From Thermoplasmata archaeon M9B2D (GTDB lineage Archaea; Thermoplasmatota; E2; DHVEG-1): a DNA stretch of 33,206 bases. The translations under genes were made by a program, and so were the position numbers. The first letter of the stretch is position 1. Each line of letters opens with the position of its first letter. The stretch spans positions 1 through 33,206 of the forward strand of contig MUGD01000012.1 of the NCBI GenBank assembly GCA_002900555.1, in the 5' to 3' direction. Positions 22,984-31,822 of the stretch are shown piece after piece. The notes under the pieces were generated by a model that saw nothing but the letters and a program-made list of their open reading frames with translations, had not been told where the DNA came from and did not search any database.

Positions 22984-24064
22984 ACAGATATAATGAGAAA
23001 AGGTAAATCAGGACTACGACAATCGAGACACAGATAAGCGTTGTCCAGGTAACGACATGTGCTGTTATCCTTTTATCAATCCCATACGGAACAAGGAACA
23101 TATTCGTGCTTGTCACCGGTAAAAACGCGTTTATTATAATGACAGCGAACCATTCTTTTGGAAGGAGATGGAGCAGAAGAAGCGGTGTGAATATACCAAG
23201 AGTAATCAACGGTGTGATAACAACTGTAAGCATTATAATCGAACGGACGAGACTCCAATGTACATCGTGTGAGGGGGTTTTTGTTGCAGCTATGAGTTTT
23301 TTTAATTCGGATCGTTTTAGGTCTTTTGGGTGTATTCCCGCGCCGACATAGTAGAGCGCCGCTGGAATAGTCAACGCTGAATAAAACTGAAGCACGATAC
23401 CGGCATCACCGAAATCAGCAGTAGTCAATCCTGTGAACGAGTGAAGAGTAATTGCCGCAACTAAGAACCCAATTAGATACCAGGGATATAGTTTGAGATA
23501 CCATGGAAGTGAATGGATGTGATGGTCTGCCGGTGCTTGTTGTGTTTCTTTTTTATTAAAGCGGGTTAGTATATACGGGATGATTGCAAAAAGGACAATT
23601 CCTAATAACGCCATATATAGTCCGGCTTCGACACTCCATTTAGGGATGGCTAGCATCGCCCCTCCAATAAACGCAGAGCTTCGACCTTGGTTAGTTAATA
23701 TCGTTTTCATCGCCTTTGTCCGAGTGATATCTGAACCATTCAGATTGCGTGTTTTATGGTGGGCATAAAGCCAAGCAATGAAATACATCAAAAGGATTGT
23801 TAAACAGGTTAGCAAAGAAAAACCAATCTGTTCAATACCAAATCCAGTATCAATAAAAATACGGAAGAACAATATGGGTATAAAGAAAAATAATAGTATC
23901 AATCCGATTTTTTTCATAATAGCATCGATTCGCTGACGAGGAATTAAAAAAGAAAGAAGGAACGTAACCAAAAAACCAATGAGAATCCAGATGAGTGTGT
24001 ATAATCCACTGATATACGGCAAGATTTGTCTCAAAAGATCAATAATAATCGTACTCACCTCCAT
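22982..24064 (-). CDS. AEC-family carrier (auxin efflux carrier-like permease)
   Basis: A 360-residue membrane protein with about ten hydrophobic helices. The layout of two five-helix halves, with NQGRSSAFIGGAML in the first and LPVTSTNMFLVPYGID in the second, fits the BART/AEC permeases that move carboxylates and similar anions. The middle loop (KKETQQAPADHHIHS) is cytoplasmic. The assignment to AEC rests on pattern only. It follows the CoA ligase by 6 bases, so the two are cotranscribed and may share a substrate, for example an aryl or organic acid. The ATG at 24064 has no ribosome site upstream. Instead GGAGGTGA lies at 24055-24062, just inside the frame and 5 bases before an ATT at 24049. 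Confidence 0.7.
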   Translation of the reverse strand: MEVSTIIIDLLRQILPYISGLYTLIWILIGFLVTFLLSFLIPRQRIDAIMKKIGLILLFFFIPILFFRIFIDTGFGIEQIGFSLLTCLTILLMYFIAWLYAHHKTRNLNGSDITRTKAMKTILTNQGRSSAFIGGAMLAIPKWSVEAGLYMALLGIVLFAIIPYILTRFNKKETQQAPADHHIHSLPWYLKLYPWYLIGFLVAAITLHSFTGLTTADFGDAGIVLQFYSALTIPAALYYVGAGIHPKDLKRSELKKLIAATKTPSHDVHWSLVRSIIMLTVVITPLITLGIFTPLLLLHLLPKEWFAVIIINAFLPVTSTNMFLVPYGIDKRITAHVVTWTTLICVSIVVVLIYLFSLYL

Positions 24065-24070
24065 GGGAAG

Positions 24071-25363
24071 TTACCGTTCAATGACGCGTTTGGCCTTTCC
24101 TGTGCTCCGAGGGATTGTTCTTGGAGGTATCGCATGAACCGGTACATGTAAATTCAATATCCTATAGATTTCATTTTCAGCTCTTTTTTCAAAGTCATCG
24201 AGGTGACCTTCTTTATATCGATTTTCTGATGGTTCCACTTCAACGGAAAGAGAATAGATATCCCCGCTCTTGGTCTTAACGATTTGATAGTTGTCACTGA
24301 CTCCTGTGACTTGCATTAACGCAGCCTCAATCTGAGACGGGAAGACTATCACTCCCTTGATTTTCATCATATCGTCGCTTCTTCCTTTAATTCTCGATTG
24401 TATAGGTAACGTTCGTCCACACTCACAAATATCTTGGGTAATTGATGCAAGATCCTTTGTCCGAAACCGTATTGCAGGAAACGCCTCTTTTGTCAATGTC
24501 GTATACACTAGCTCTCCTTCCTCGCCAAATTCGAGGGTTTCTCCTGTGTTAGGATCAATTAATTCTGGATAGAAATGGTCTGCATTGATATGCAATTTCT
24601 TATATTCACATTCGGAGACCACACCAGGACCAATCAACTCTGTAAGTCCATAATGTTCATGGGCGACGATGCCCCAGCGTTTCTCAATATTTCTCCTCAT
24701 CTCCTCGCTCCATGATTCCGCACCAAATACTCCAAGGCGTAGGTTAAAATCTTTCGCAGGGGTAAGTCCTTTCTGTTCTGCAACCTCTGCAATATGCAAA
24801 CAGTATGATGGCGTGCACGCAAGCGCTGTACTGCTGAAATCACGCATAATATCGATTTGCCGTTCCGTGTTTCCCGATCCAATCGTAATGACCATGGCAC
24901 CAATTTTCTGTGCGCCTTTTTCAAATCCATGGGCTCCTGTGAATAATCCATATCCATACGCATTCTGCAAAATGTCTTTTTTCCGAAGGCCATTTGCGTA
25001 TAAGGCACGTGCCATCATTTCGCCCCAAAGGTCTACATCGTTTCTTGTATAGGGTCCGACGACCGGTTTTCCGGTTGTTCCAGAAGAAGCATGAACCTCA
25101 ATGATATCATCAACTGATGTACATATTAATCCAAATGGATAATATGCACGTAAATCCTGTTTGGTTAAAAACGGCAGTTTTTCGATATCTTTGACTGCTT
25201 TAATTGACTGTGGTGTTACCTTTGCATCTGATAATTTCCTGTGATAGTATTGATTTGTATTGTAAACATAGGTAATTAGTTTTTTTAATCGTTTCAATTG
25301 TACGTCCTTTAGCTCGTTCATTGGCATGGTTTCATATTTGGAATCCCAGAATTGCTGTGTCAT
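24071..25363 (-). CDS. Phenylacetate-CoA ligase-like adenylate-forming enzyme (PaaK family)
   Basis: A 430-residue ANL-superfamily ligase that activates an aryl or related acid with ATP and CoA. The phosphate-binding motif is HASSGTTGKPVVG, the A5-type motif is HEHYGLTE, the hinge region is YTTLTKEAFPAIRFRTKD and the C-terminal lobe holds GRSDDMMKIKGVIVFPSQIE, closely matching PaaK. FEKRAENEIYRIL and the end GKAKRVIER complete the family length (about 430). Archaeal homologues are often linked to aromatic amino-acid fermentation through indolepyruvate/phenylpyruvate oxidoreductases, which would suit a protein degrader; that is inference. The ATG at 25363 has GGAGTG 7 bases upstream. The GTG at 25378 is in frame but lies inside that site. 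The AEC carrier is next in the operon. Confidence 0.9.
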   Translation of the reverse strand: MTQQFWDSKYETMPMNELKDVQLKRLKKLITYVYNTNQYYHRKLSDAKVTPQSIKAVKDIEKLPFLTKQDLRAYYPFGLICTSVDDIIEVHASSGTTGKPVVGPYTRNDVDLWGEMMARALYANGLRKKDILQNAYGYGLFTGAHGFEKGAQKIGAMVITIGSGNTERQIDIMRDFSSTALACTPSYCLHIAEVAEQKGLTPAKDFNLRLGVFGAESWSEEMRRNIEKRWGIVAHEHYGLTELIGPGVVSECEYKKLHINADHFYPELIDPNTGETLEFGEEGELVYTTLTKEAFPAIRFRTKDLASITQDICECGRTLPIQSRIKGRSDDMMKIKGVIVFPSQIEAALMQVTGVSDNYQIVKTKSGDIYSLSVEVEPSENRYKEGHLDDFEKRAENEIYRILNLHVPVHAIPPRTIPRSTGKAKRVIER

Positions 25364-25436
25364 AAAAAAACACTCCACTTTTGCGTGCGTGAATGCTAAA
25401 GAACTCTATAAGAGTTTCTAAATGAAAAATAAAGAA

Positions 25437-25447
25437 AGGTATAAATC
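25437..25447 (+). promoter_or_regulatory. TATA box of the symporter operon
   Basis: AGGTATAAATC, about 27 bases before a predicted start near 25470, ahead of the strong GGAGGAGGT ribosome site at 25492-25500. Confidence 0.55.
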
Positions 25448-25504
25448 AAGATACATGTTTTCCTGCCACTGAAAAAATCAGTACAAAAAATGGAGGAGGT
25501 TCCC

Positions 25505-25675
25505 TTGAATATGATACTTGGAATGGATCTCGGTGTATTTATCGCATGGATTGGAACATTGTTAGCTGCCGCTTTGTGTGTGTTGTATGGACTGTATCAC
25601 CAACTAATCAAGAAAACAGGTGAGAAACAGCAATCACAAAAAGAACAGGAGAAAAAACAAGAGGAGGATCAATAA
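25505..25675 (+). CDS. Symporter small accessory protein
   Basis: A 56-residue single-pass membrane protein directly before a sodium:solute symporter. Residues 7-32 form one hydrophobic helix (FIAWIGTLLAAALCVLYGLY) and the tail is charged (EKQQSQKEQEKKQEEDQ). The AWIG...LCVLYGL pattern fits the small accessory proteins found beside SSS-family transporters in archaea and bacteria. Start choice: GGAGGAGGT (25492-25500) sits 4 bases before a TTG at 25505 and 10 bases before an ATG at 25511, so both are possible. An ATG at 25490 lies upstream of the site and is rejected. Its TAA overlaps the symporter ATG by one base, showing strict coupling. Confidence 0.8.
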   Translation: MNMILGMDLGVFIAWIGTLLAAALCVLYGLYHQLIKKTGEKQQSQKEQEKKQEEDQ

Positions 25676-27267
25676 TGGACATTTTGTTTTTCGTGGTTTT
25701 AATGGTGATTTTCGCCGCGGTATTTATCTTTCTTGGGTATCTAGGATATAAAAAGACAAAAACAGCGGAAGACTATTTTGTCGCTGGGAGGACAATGGGG
25801 TCTTTGGTAATTGCGTTTTCTTATGGTGCAACGTTTATTAGTGCTGTTGCCCTGATTGGATTTTCTGGGATTGCTTCCGTTTATGGCCATTCAATCCTTT
25901 GGCTTGCATTTCTGAACATCTTTGTTGGTATTTTCATTGCGTTTGTATTCTATGGTCTCCGAACCAGAAAGATGGGGCTTTCATTAGAAGCAATGACACT
26001 CCCAGAACTGCTCGGGATTCGATTTAACTCGGTGAAACTTCAACAAGTATCCGGGTTAATCATCGGTGTTTTTATGGTGGCGTATACATCTGCGGTCTTT
26101 TTAGCGATTTCTTCACTGTTCCAAGTTACCTTTGGGATTCCCTATTGGGTTTGTGTCGTCATTTTTACCTTAATTGTCGGTATCTATCTCATCGTTGGAG
26201 GACTCTACGCAGTGATGTGGACTCATGCAATACAAGCCATCGTTATGCTCATTGGTATGGTTATTCTGACGATTGGAGTGTACGCGATGCTTGGGGGTAT
26301 TGGTCCAGCGCATGAAGCCGCTGCAGCTCTCACCCCTGAGATGCTCACAAGTATTGGAAGCCCTGCCGCAACACAAGCGCCCAATGGTCTTACATCTATG
26401 CCGCCCTTTTTATCCGAACCCTTCATGATGGTGCTTACCCTCATTTTTGGAGTTGGCATCGGAGTGCTTGCACAACCACAGCTAATCATTAGATATCTCA
26501 CTGCAAAGAACGAGAAAGCGCTACGTTTGGCTGTCCCATATGGTGGTATTTTCATCTTGTTGATGACCTTTACTGCATTTAGCATTGGTCCTTTATGCAA
26601 TGTACTGATGTATCAAAATAATATCATGTACCCTACAAAGGAAGTAGCTGGGGTGATGATCGCAAATCCAGATGCAGTGGTCCCGACAATCATCAATGAG
26701 CTATTCCCCGCATGGTTCGTATTGATTTTTCTGTTTGCTATCCTTGCAGCAGCAATGTCAACTGCGGCAGCATTATTCCATACCGCAGGAGCATCTATTG
26801 GCAGAGATGTCTATGAAAAATCAATAAAAGGTAAGTCTTCCCCGCAAAAATCCATTTTAATTACCCGAATTGCGACGTTCGTGATTGTATTAGCGACGCT
26901 GATTATCTCTCTTAATCCCCTTGATGTTGTCGCGTTCATGACCGCGTTTTTCTTTGGCCTTATGGCATGTACCTTCCTTGCCCCTTATACACTTATGTTA
27001 TACTGGAAAAAAACGAACAGGATGGGAGTTTGGATTGGCATGCTTAGCGGGTTTCTTTTCACAATGGCCTGGTATATCCTTATTTATTTCAAAACCGCTC
27101 CGAAAATCATCGGGACTCCTCTTGTTGGAGATTACATGATCAACATGCTTGACCCTATCTTCATTGGTCTTCCGCTTTCATTCCTCCTAACAATCCTTGT
27201 CAGCAGCATCACCAAGCAAGATAAAGAGGAAGAAATAATCATGAAGAGGAGTTTTGAAAATATTTAA
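25675..27267 (+). CDS. Sodium:solute symporter (SSS family)
   Basis: A 530-residue membrane protein with about thirteen helices. Helix 1 and the following TAEDYFVAGRTMGSL motif, the SYGATFISAVALIGFSG sodium-site helix, and the GGLYAVMWTHAIQAIVML region are characteristic of SSS (PutP/PanF/acetate type) carriers. FAILAAAMSTAAALFHTAGASIGRDVYE is the eighth-helix signature with the Ser/Thr sodium ligands. It takes up a solute (amino acid, carboxylate or sugar) with Na+; the substrate cannot be told. GAGGAGG lies at suitable distance before the ATG, inside the accessory gene. The C-terminus is short and charged (KEEEIIMKRSF). Confidence 0.92.
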   Translation: MDILFFVVLMVIFAAVFIFLGYLGYKKTKTAEDYFVAGRTMGSLVIAFSYGATFISAVALIGFSGIASVYGHSILWLAFLNIFVGIFIAFVFYGLRTRKMGLSLEAMTLPELLGIRFNSVKLQQVSGLIIGVFMVAYTSAVFLAISSLFQVTFGIPYWVCVVIFTLIVGIYLIVGGLYAVMWTHAIQAIVMLIGMVILTIGVYAMLGGIGPAHEAAAALTPEMLTSIGSPAATQAPNGLTSMPPFLSEPFMMVLTLIFGVGIGVLAQPQLIIRYLTAKNEKALRLAVPYGGIFILLMTFTAFSIGPLCNVLMYQNNIMYPTKEVAGVMIANPDAVVPTIINELFPAWFVLIFLFAILAAAMSTAAALFHTAGASIGRDVYEKSIKGKSSPQKSILITRIATFVIVLATLIISLNPLDVVAFMTAFFFGLMACTFLAPYTLMLYWKKTNRMGVWIGMLSGFLFTMAWYILIYFKTAPKIIGTPLVGDYMINMLDPIFIGLPLSFLLTILVSSITKQDKEEEIIMKRSFENI

Positions 27268-27305
27268 CTGTCGAACTCCTTTCCCCCCATAGGTGGATGG
27301 CTTCT

Positions 27306-28463
27306 ATGAAAGTGCTGGTACTTGGTGCAGGAATGATGGGGCGTGCGATCGCATACGATCTGAATCGTTCTTCCTGTTTTGATGAAATACTTATTGCCGA
27401 CAATGATAGCCGAACGACTCGTTTAGTAAAGTCCTTCCTTAAGAACACTGCAGTCCAAGTGATACTATTAGACGCAAACACAACACACGACGTAAAGAAG
27501 CATCTTCGAACGGTCGATGTGGCTGTTTCAGCGCTTCCCTATGGATATAACTATGAACTTGCGAAGATAGCAATAGAGACGAACACCCACTGGGTGGACC
27601 TTGGTGGGAATACTACAATTGTCCAACGCCAACGACGGTTGTTTTCACAAGCAAAAAAGAACAATGTAACCATACTTCCTGACTGTGGATTAGCACCTGG
27701 TCTTGTCTCAATAATCACCCATGATATCGTGGATTATTTCGATACCGTTGATTATGTACACATACGGGTCGGTGGGCTCCCGTGTTATCCGCAACCACCG
27801 TTGAACTATCAAATCGTTTTTTCACCCTATGGACTCATCAACGAGTATGTTGAGGATGCCGTTGTTCTCGATCATGGGAAAATCCTTTATAAAAAATCAA
27901 TGACCGAGCTTGAAACGTTGAAATTTCCAAAACCGTTTGGAACGATGGAGGCCTTTCACACCTCAGGAGGATGTTCAACGCTCCCCATCACCTATAAGAA
28001 GAGAATACACTATCTTGATTATAAGACCATACGGTATCCTGGTCATTGTGAAAAAATGAAAGCGATCATCGACCTTGGGTTTGCTGATGAACAAAGAATT
28101 GAGTGTGCAGGTCAGATGATCATCCCAAGGGATGTTTTTGCGTTGTTGCTGGCAACCCAGGTTCCAACCAGTGGAGAGGACGTTGTACTAGTAAAGGTAC
28201 AGAGCCGAGGAATGAAAAACGGCAGAAAACGGTACCGGGAATATCAGTTAATAGATTATTATGATAAGAAAAACAGTATCACTGCAATGATGCGAACAAC
28301 AGGGTATTCTGCTTCGATTACAGCGCAAATGATTCAAAATGGTACTATTAAGGAGCATGGTGTGTTCTGTCCAGAGGAAATCATACCTCCAAGATCATTT
28401 TTTGAGCAACTCCACAAACGAGGCATCATCCTTTCCATCCGGGAGAGATGCGCTTCATCATGA
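27306..28463 (+). CDS. Saccharopine dehydrogenase-family oxidoreductase (lysine 6-dehydrogenase-like)
   Basis: A 385-residue NAD(P)-dependent enzyme. A Rossmann dinucleotide site is at the start (VLGAGMMGRAIA; G7, G9, G12), then ADNDSR after beta-2, VAVSALPYGYNYELAKIAIE and HWVDLGG, and a catalytic-domain segment LPDCGLAPGLVSIITHD that is strongly conserved in this family. The second half (RVGGLPCYPQPPLNYQIVFSP...) matches lysine 6-dehydrogenase-type proteins, and saccharopine reductase is an alternative. A role in lysine or a related amino-acid pathway is likely but not shown. The ATG at 27306 follows AGGTGG by 9 bases; the ATG at 27297 touches that site and is less likely. Its stop overlaps the Taw3 start. 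Confidence 0.85.
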   Translation: MKVLVLGAGMMGRAIAYDLNRSSCFDEILIADNDSRTTRLVKSFLKNTAVQVILLDANTTHDVKKHLRTVDVAVSALPYGYNYELAKIAIETNTHWVDLGGNTTIVQRQRRLFSQAKKNNVTILPDCGLAPGLVSIITHDIVDYFDTVDYVHIRVGGLPCYPQPPLNYQIVFSPYGLINEYVEDAVVLDHGKILYKKSMTELETLKFPKPFGTMEAFHTSGGCSTLPITYKKRIHYLDYKTIRYPGHCEKMKAIIDLGFADEQRIECAGQMIIPRDVFALLLATQVPTSGEDVVLVKVQSRGMKNGRKRYREYQLIDYYDKKNSITAMMRTTGYSASITAQMIQNGTIKEHGVFCPEEIIPPRSFFEQLHKRGIILSIRERCASS

Positions 28464-29050
28464 TAAAAAAAGAGTTTTTAGATGCTAAGGAAAATGCATT
28501 AAAATCCCTTAGAGACGCATATATGCAGGAAAAACTCGACGACGGGATCCTAGCTATTCTCGAGTTTATCAACAGGGCAGATGGGTTTTATACCTCTAGT
28601 AGTTGCGCTGGTCGAATTCTCCTTTTAGAGATCCCTGAAATTGGAGATAAACGTGGTGCAACGTTCCTAGGGATCTGGCATCGACCTATTACATCCAGTG
28701 ACATTACAACTGCTGCGACAAAAGCAACAGTTGGACTTCTCTGGCTGCTTGCACAATCCCCTATCATCCATATAGGAGCGGATACACTCATCCTTGCAGA
28801 TCGTATGGTGAAAGCTGCAGTATCTTGTGGATTTAAAAACTCATCTGTAAAATCTACACAGAAAAAAATCGTTCTAGAGATTGGGAGCACTGAACGTCTC
28901 GATGCTCCTATAGGAAGGGATGGTCATCTTTTCTGTGATGAGCGATACTTGTCCTTATTAGTTGAAATCTCAAATGAAGTGATAGAACGCTCGCGAAAAA
29001 AGATAGGTCGATTCGCCAAAAAACTCGCAAATTTTAGCGATTTTCCATGA
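28460..29050 (+). CDS. taw3: tRNA wyosine-derivative methyltransferase Taw3/TYW3
   Basis: A 196-residue enzyme of the TYW3 family, which methylates N4 of the wyosine base at position 37 of tRNA-Phe in archaea and eukaryotes. Visible family marks are FYTSSSCAGRILLLE (the SSCSGR block), GATFLGIWHRP, WLLAQSPIIHIGADTL and AVSCGFKNSSVKS, followed by GHLFCDERYL. Length agrees with archaeal homologues (about 200). The ATG at 28460 overlaps the previous TGA (ATGA), and GGGAGAG lies 12 bases upstream; an ATG at 28448 directly abuts that site and is less likely. It is coupled to the saccharopine-dehydrogenase-like gene, though the pathways seem unrelated. Confidence 0.88.
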   Translation: MIKKEFLDAKENALKSLRDAYMQEKLDDGILAILEFINRADGFYTSSSCAGRILLLEIPEIGDKRGATFLGIWHRPITSSDITTAATKATVGLLWLLAQSPIIHIGADTLILADRMVKAAVSCGFKNSSVKSTQKKIVLEIGSTERLDAPIGRDGHLFCDERYLSLLVEISNEVIERSRKKIGRFAKKLANFSDFP

Positions 29051-29061
29051 AAACTAACAAA

Positions 29062-29073
29062 AGATTTATATAT
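29062..29073 (+). promoter_or_regulatory. TATA box before the broken secreted-protein gene
   Basis: GATTTATATATT, with a start predicted near 29095 and then ATG at 29107. The promoter seems intact although the gene is not. Confidence 0.45.
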
Positions 29074-29106
29074 TATGTTGTTATATTAGTTGTTGGGGAA
29101 TAAAGT

Positions 29107-29357
29107 ATGAACACAAAAAAAATCTTAGGCATCTTTATATGCATGCTGGTATTGACCATGATACCTGTGACAAAGTAAATGGTGGAGCATTGGTTGAATT
29201 CAAATGTGTCTTTGTCCACTATGTCGCACAGGGACTTGGTCAGCGCGTAACCGGTTTCCGGTACGGCCTGCAAAAAATGGTTATACCAAGTACCTTCTAT
29301 GGCGTCATGATGCCCGGTGTGATTATGGGATACTGCATCGGGCAATTGGAAATCTAA
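29107..29357 (+). pseudogene. Frameshifted small secreted protein
   Basis: An ATG at 29107 with GGGGAA upstream encodes a textbook signal peptide (MNTKKILGIFICMLVLTMIP) that hits a TAA at 29176 after 23 codons. In another frame, open over the same stretch and ending at 29357, the sequence continues VEFKCVFVHYVAQGLG, then VIPSTFYGVMMPGVIMGYCIGQLE. This second part resembles the C-terminal domain of the surface protein at 2345-3802 (FYALQAHYRTVG, FGNIH). One indel between about 29160 and 29178 would join them into a 75-residue exported protein. It may be a true pseudogene or a sequencing error. Confidence 0.5.
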
Positions 29358-29377
29358 AGAGAACCAATTACCTTCTC

Positions 29378-29411
29378 TTTCTTTTCTTTTAATTTCTTTA
29401 TTTTTTTTCAT
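29378..29411 (+). terminator. T-rich terminator; rest of 29412-29478 empty
   Basis: A series of T-tracts (CTTTCTTTTCTTTTAATTTC and a run of eight T) after the broken gene. I see nothing else before the minus-strand terminator at 29479. Confidence 0.45.
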
Positions 29412-29478
29412 AATTAAATTTTCAAAAAAATAGTTGTAACACCTCGTATTGTACACCTACTTCTCGTTGTCAATCAAA

Positions 29479-29503
29479 AAGGCAAAAGAAGAAAAAAGAA
29501 GAA
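29479..29503 (-). terminator. T-rich terminator of the dehydrogenase gene
   Basis: On the minus strand the sequence after the stop reads CTTCTTTTTTCTTCTTTTGC and then TTTTT, a typical archaeal oligo-T terminator. Confidence 0.45.
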
Positions 29504-29504
29504 A

Positions 29505-30629
29505 TTAGATGTTATCTAATTTTTTGACGACTTCTCGTGCTACCTCAAGGCTTGTGTTTGATCCACCGACATCATAGGTTTTTATGGTGTTTTCTTTAAT
29601 CACCTGAGCAATAGCGTTTTCCAGTTTTTCCGCTGGTTTCTTCTCTCCAAGCCAATCCAACATAAGTGTAACGGTAAGTAGCATCGCCATTGGATTTACC
29701 TTATACATCCCTGCATATTTTGGAGCGGAGCCATGGGTCGGCTCAAACACAGCATACGTATCTCCGATATTACCGCTAGAGGCGAATCCTAATCCTCCTA
29801 CCAGTTGAGCCGCAAGATCAGAGATAATATCCCCAAACATATTTGACGAGACTAACACGTCATAGTCTTGAGGGTTTTTCACTAGCCACATGCACATCGC
29901 ATCAACATTGGTTTCCTGATATGTGATTTCGGGGTATTCCTGTGCGATTTTTCGTGCTTGTTCAAGCATCATGCCGCTGGTTTCCCGTATCACGTTTGGT
30001 TTTTCAACAAGGGTCACAGATTTTCGTTTATGGTCTTTTGCATATTGAAAAGCCTGACGAACAATGCTTTGACACGCTTTTTTTGTAAAAATCCTGCATG
30101 AGACCGCGATTTCATCCAAGGGTATTTGGGCAAACCGTTTCATTTTTTTATGGGTCATGAGGGCTTCGAAGACTTGTTTTGGCAATGGCCGAAACTCCAC
30201 GCCAGCATATAAATCCTCAGTGTTTTCTCGAAACACAACCAGATCGATATCATCTCGGTAGTTCAACGGATTTCCCATATATGCTTTACAGGGTCTGATG
30301 TTTGTATGAAGGTTAAATTCCTGCCGGAGCCGTACGATAGCGCTTGTGTAGACAAGACCCTTATTGCGCAGTTCAGGGATAAGCTCTTTTTGTGCATCTT
30401 CATTGGGTTTTGAGGTAATTGCTCCAAAAAGACAGCAGTCGGTTTCCCGTAATAAGGATACTGTGCGATCCGGAAGTGCGTTTCCCTCCGTTTTCCAGAA
30501 TTCCCATCCGATGTCTCCTTTGGTATATTCCGCATCAAGACCAATGGTATCAAGAATAATTTGTGCTGCGTCCATGACGTCGTTTCCAACGCCATCTCCT
30601 GGAAGGAGTGCTATATGGTATTTTGACAT
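29505..30629 (-). CDS. Isocitrate/isopropylmalate dehydrogenase-family enzyme
   Basis: A 374-residue beta-decarboxylating dehydrogenase that oxidises a 2-hydroxy acid with NAD(P)+ and Mg2+. The start LLPGDGVGNDV, the substrate-binding region LRQEFNLHTNIRPC, VVFRENTEDLYAGVEF, the metal-binding DAMCMWLV and DVLVSSNMFGDIISDLAAQL, and the cofactor loop EPTHGSAPKYAG are all present. RENTEDLYAG is more typical of isocitrate or homoisocitrate dehydrogenases than of LeuB, so isocitrate dehydrogenase is my first guess. ATG at 30629; GAGGAG lies 14 bases upstream, longer than usual. A TATA-like TTTTATAAAAA at 30663-30673 gives it its own promoter, downstream of MptA on the same strand. Confidence 0.9.
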   Translation of the reverse strand: MSKYHIALLPGDGVGNDVMDAAQIILDTIGLDAEYTKGDIGWEFWKTEGNALPDRTVSLLRETDCCLFGAITSKPNEDAQKELIPELRNKGLVYTSAIVRLRQEFNLHTNIRPCKAYMGNPLNYRDDIDLVVFRENTEDLYAGVEFRPLPKQVFEALMTHKKMKRFAQIPLDEIAVSCRIFTKKACQSIVRQAFQYAKDHKRKSVTLVEKPNVIRETSGMMLEQARKIAQEYPEITYQETNVDAMCMWLVKNPQDYDVLVSSNMFGDIISDLAAQLVGGLGFASSGNIGDTYAVFEPTHGSAPKYAGMYKVNPMAMLLTVTLMLDWLGEKKPAEKLENAIAQVIKENTIKTYDVGGSNTSLEVAREVVKKLDNI

Positions 30630-30662
30630 AAAAGGCTGTAATTCTCCTCTATTTTTAAAGTT

Positions 30663-30673
30663 TTTTTATAAAA
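30663..30673 (-). promoter_or_regulatory. TATA box of the dehydrogenase gene
   Basis: TTTTATAAAAA on the minus strand in the 68-base gap after MptA, about 25 bases before the GAGGAG site. Confidence 0.4.
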
Positions 30674-30697
30674 TCCCTCTAACCAAGAAACTAACGC

Positions 30698-31594
30698 TTA
30701 TCCTCGTAGTTCACCAAGACTTGTGACTCGTTCAGCAAATGCATTATGCTTATGGATAGATTCTTCACTTTCACTTCGTGCAATCACCAACACTTCATTT
30801 GGTAAGTCGTTGTATTTCTTCAAAACCGCACTAAGAATATCACGAACCACATCTTCGACAAATTTTGGTTTTGCATGTGCTCGAAGGACAAGTTCGGCTT
30901 CTTCTTTTCTTTTTAAAATACTATATGTTGGACTGCTGAAGGATTTCTCAACAATATCGATGAGATCATCTGCATCAACTACTTGAGTGCCTCGTGGAAC
31001 TTCAATCATCAATGTCCCAATATTTCGTTGGTTATGGGTTGGAACAGAACAGTGTTCATCGCGTGTTTCAAGCTTTCGAACAATCTCCATAGCACAGGGA
31101 CAGGCGGTCATTCCTATGACTTTAACACCAATGAGTTTTCTGAGTTCTCCGTTGCGTTTTGCCCGTGCCTCTGCCACAAGTTTGTATGGCTCTGATCCTT
31201 TGTGACCTGATGGGTAGACGATATCTAAAAAATACTCTGCCTCGGCCTTTACCTCTGAAAACGTCGCGTACTCGTGTTTTTTGAGGAGCAGTTCAGCAGT
31301 CTCAGCACAGAATGATTCTAGGTCAGCCACTGGTGTCTGCAGGGTTTGATCTATGATTTCTGATACCAATTCGAGGTTTCGAGACATATGACTGCCTTTC
31401 TGGGAAGCTGGTAAATCAACGAACAAATCCATCGTTACAGTAAGAGGAAGCATGGATTTTTTATTTGGTCGTTTTATATGAACAAGTTTTTTTACACCGG
31501 TTACTCCTACTCTTGTTAGTTTGAAATGGGAGGGTGAAAGTCTTGATTGTACATCAGGTAAATCTATGGATTTTATTGGGTTCACCGAAGCCAC
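30698..31594 (-). CDS. mptA: GTP cyclohydrolase MptA (archaeal type IV)
   Basis: A 298-residue Fe(II)-dependent GTP cyclohydrolase that opens the pterin ring route to methanopterin-type or folate-type cofactors, making 7,8-dihydroneopterin 2',3'-cyclic phosphate. Family marks are LPDVQ near the start, TMDLFVDLPASQKGSHMSRN (the substrate and metal region), GMTACPCAME (Cys165, Cys167) and the VPTHNQR block. It belongs to the FolE2/MptA superfamily, common in archaea, and the length is typical (290-320). The start is not certain: a GTG at 31594 is used here, but a second GTG (31585) or a leaderless start is possible because a TATA-like GAGATAAAAG lies only about 10 bases upstream. Confidence 0.92.
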   Translation of the reverse strand: MASVNPIKSIDLPDVQSRLSPSHFKLTRVGVTGVKKLVHIKRPNKKSMLPLTVTMDLFVDLPASQKGSHMSRNLELVSEIIDQTLQTPVADLESFCAETAELLLKKHEYATFSEVKAEAEYFLDIVYPSGHKGSEPYKLVAEARAKRNGELRKLIGVKVIGMTACPCAMEIVRKLETRDEHCSVPTHNQRNIGTLMIEVPRGTQVVDADDLIDIVEKSFSSPTYSILKRKEEAELVLRAHAKPKFVEDVVRDILSAVLKKYNDLPNEVLVIARSESEESIHKHNAFAERVTSLGELRG

Positions 31595-31822
31595 AATATG
31601 CTTTTATCTCAAAAACGTTCGCTTCATACCCATATTTGTGCCAACGGGTGTAAAATATCATTTATTGTTCAAAAATACGTGTTTGGTCTGAGAAAATATC
31701 TGTTGAGACATGTTTTTTCATATGTCCTGTATAGCTCTTTTCCTTCTTTTTTTTCGTCTTTAGATGACTGGAGGGAAAAAAGTAAAATAAACCCCCTTGA
31801 TATTCAGGGCCGTAGAATTGAT

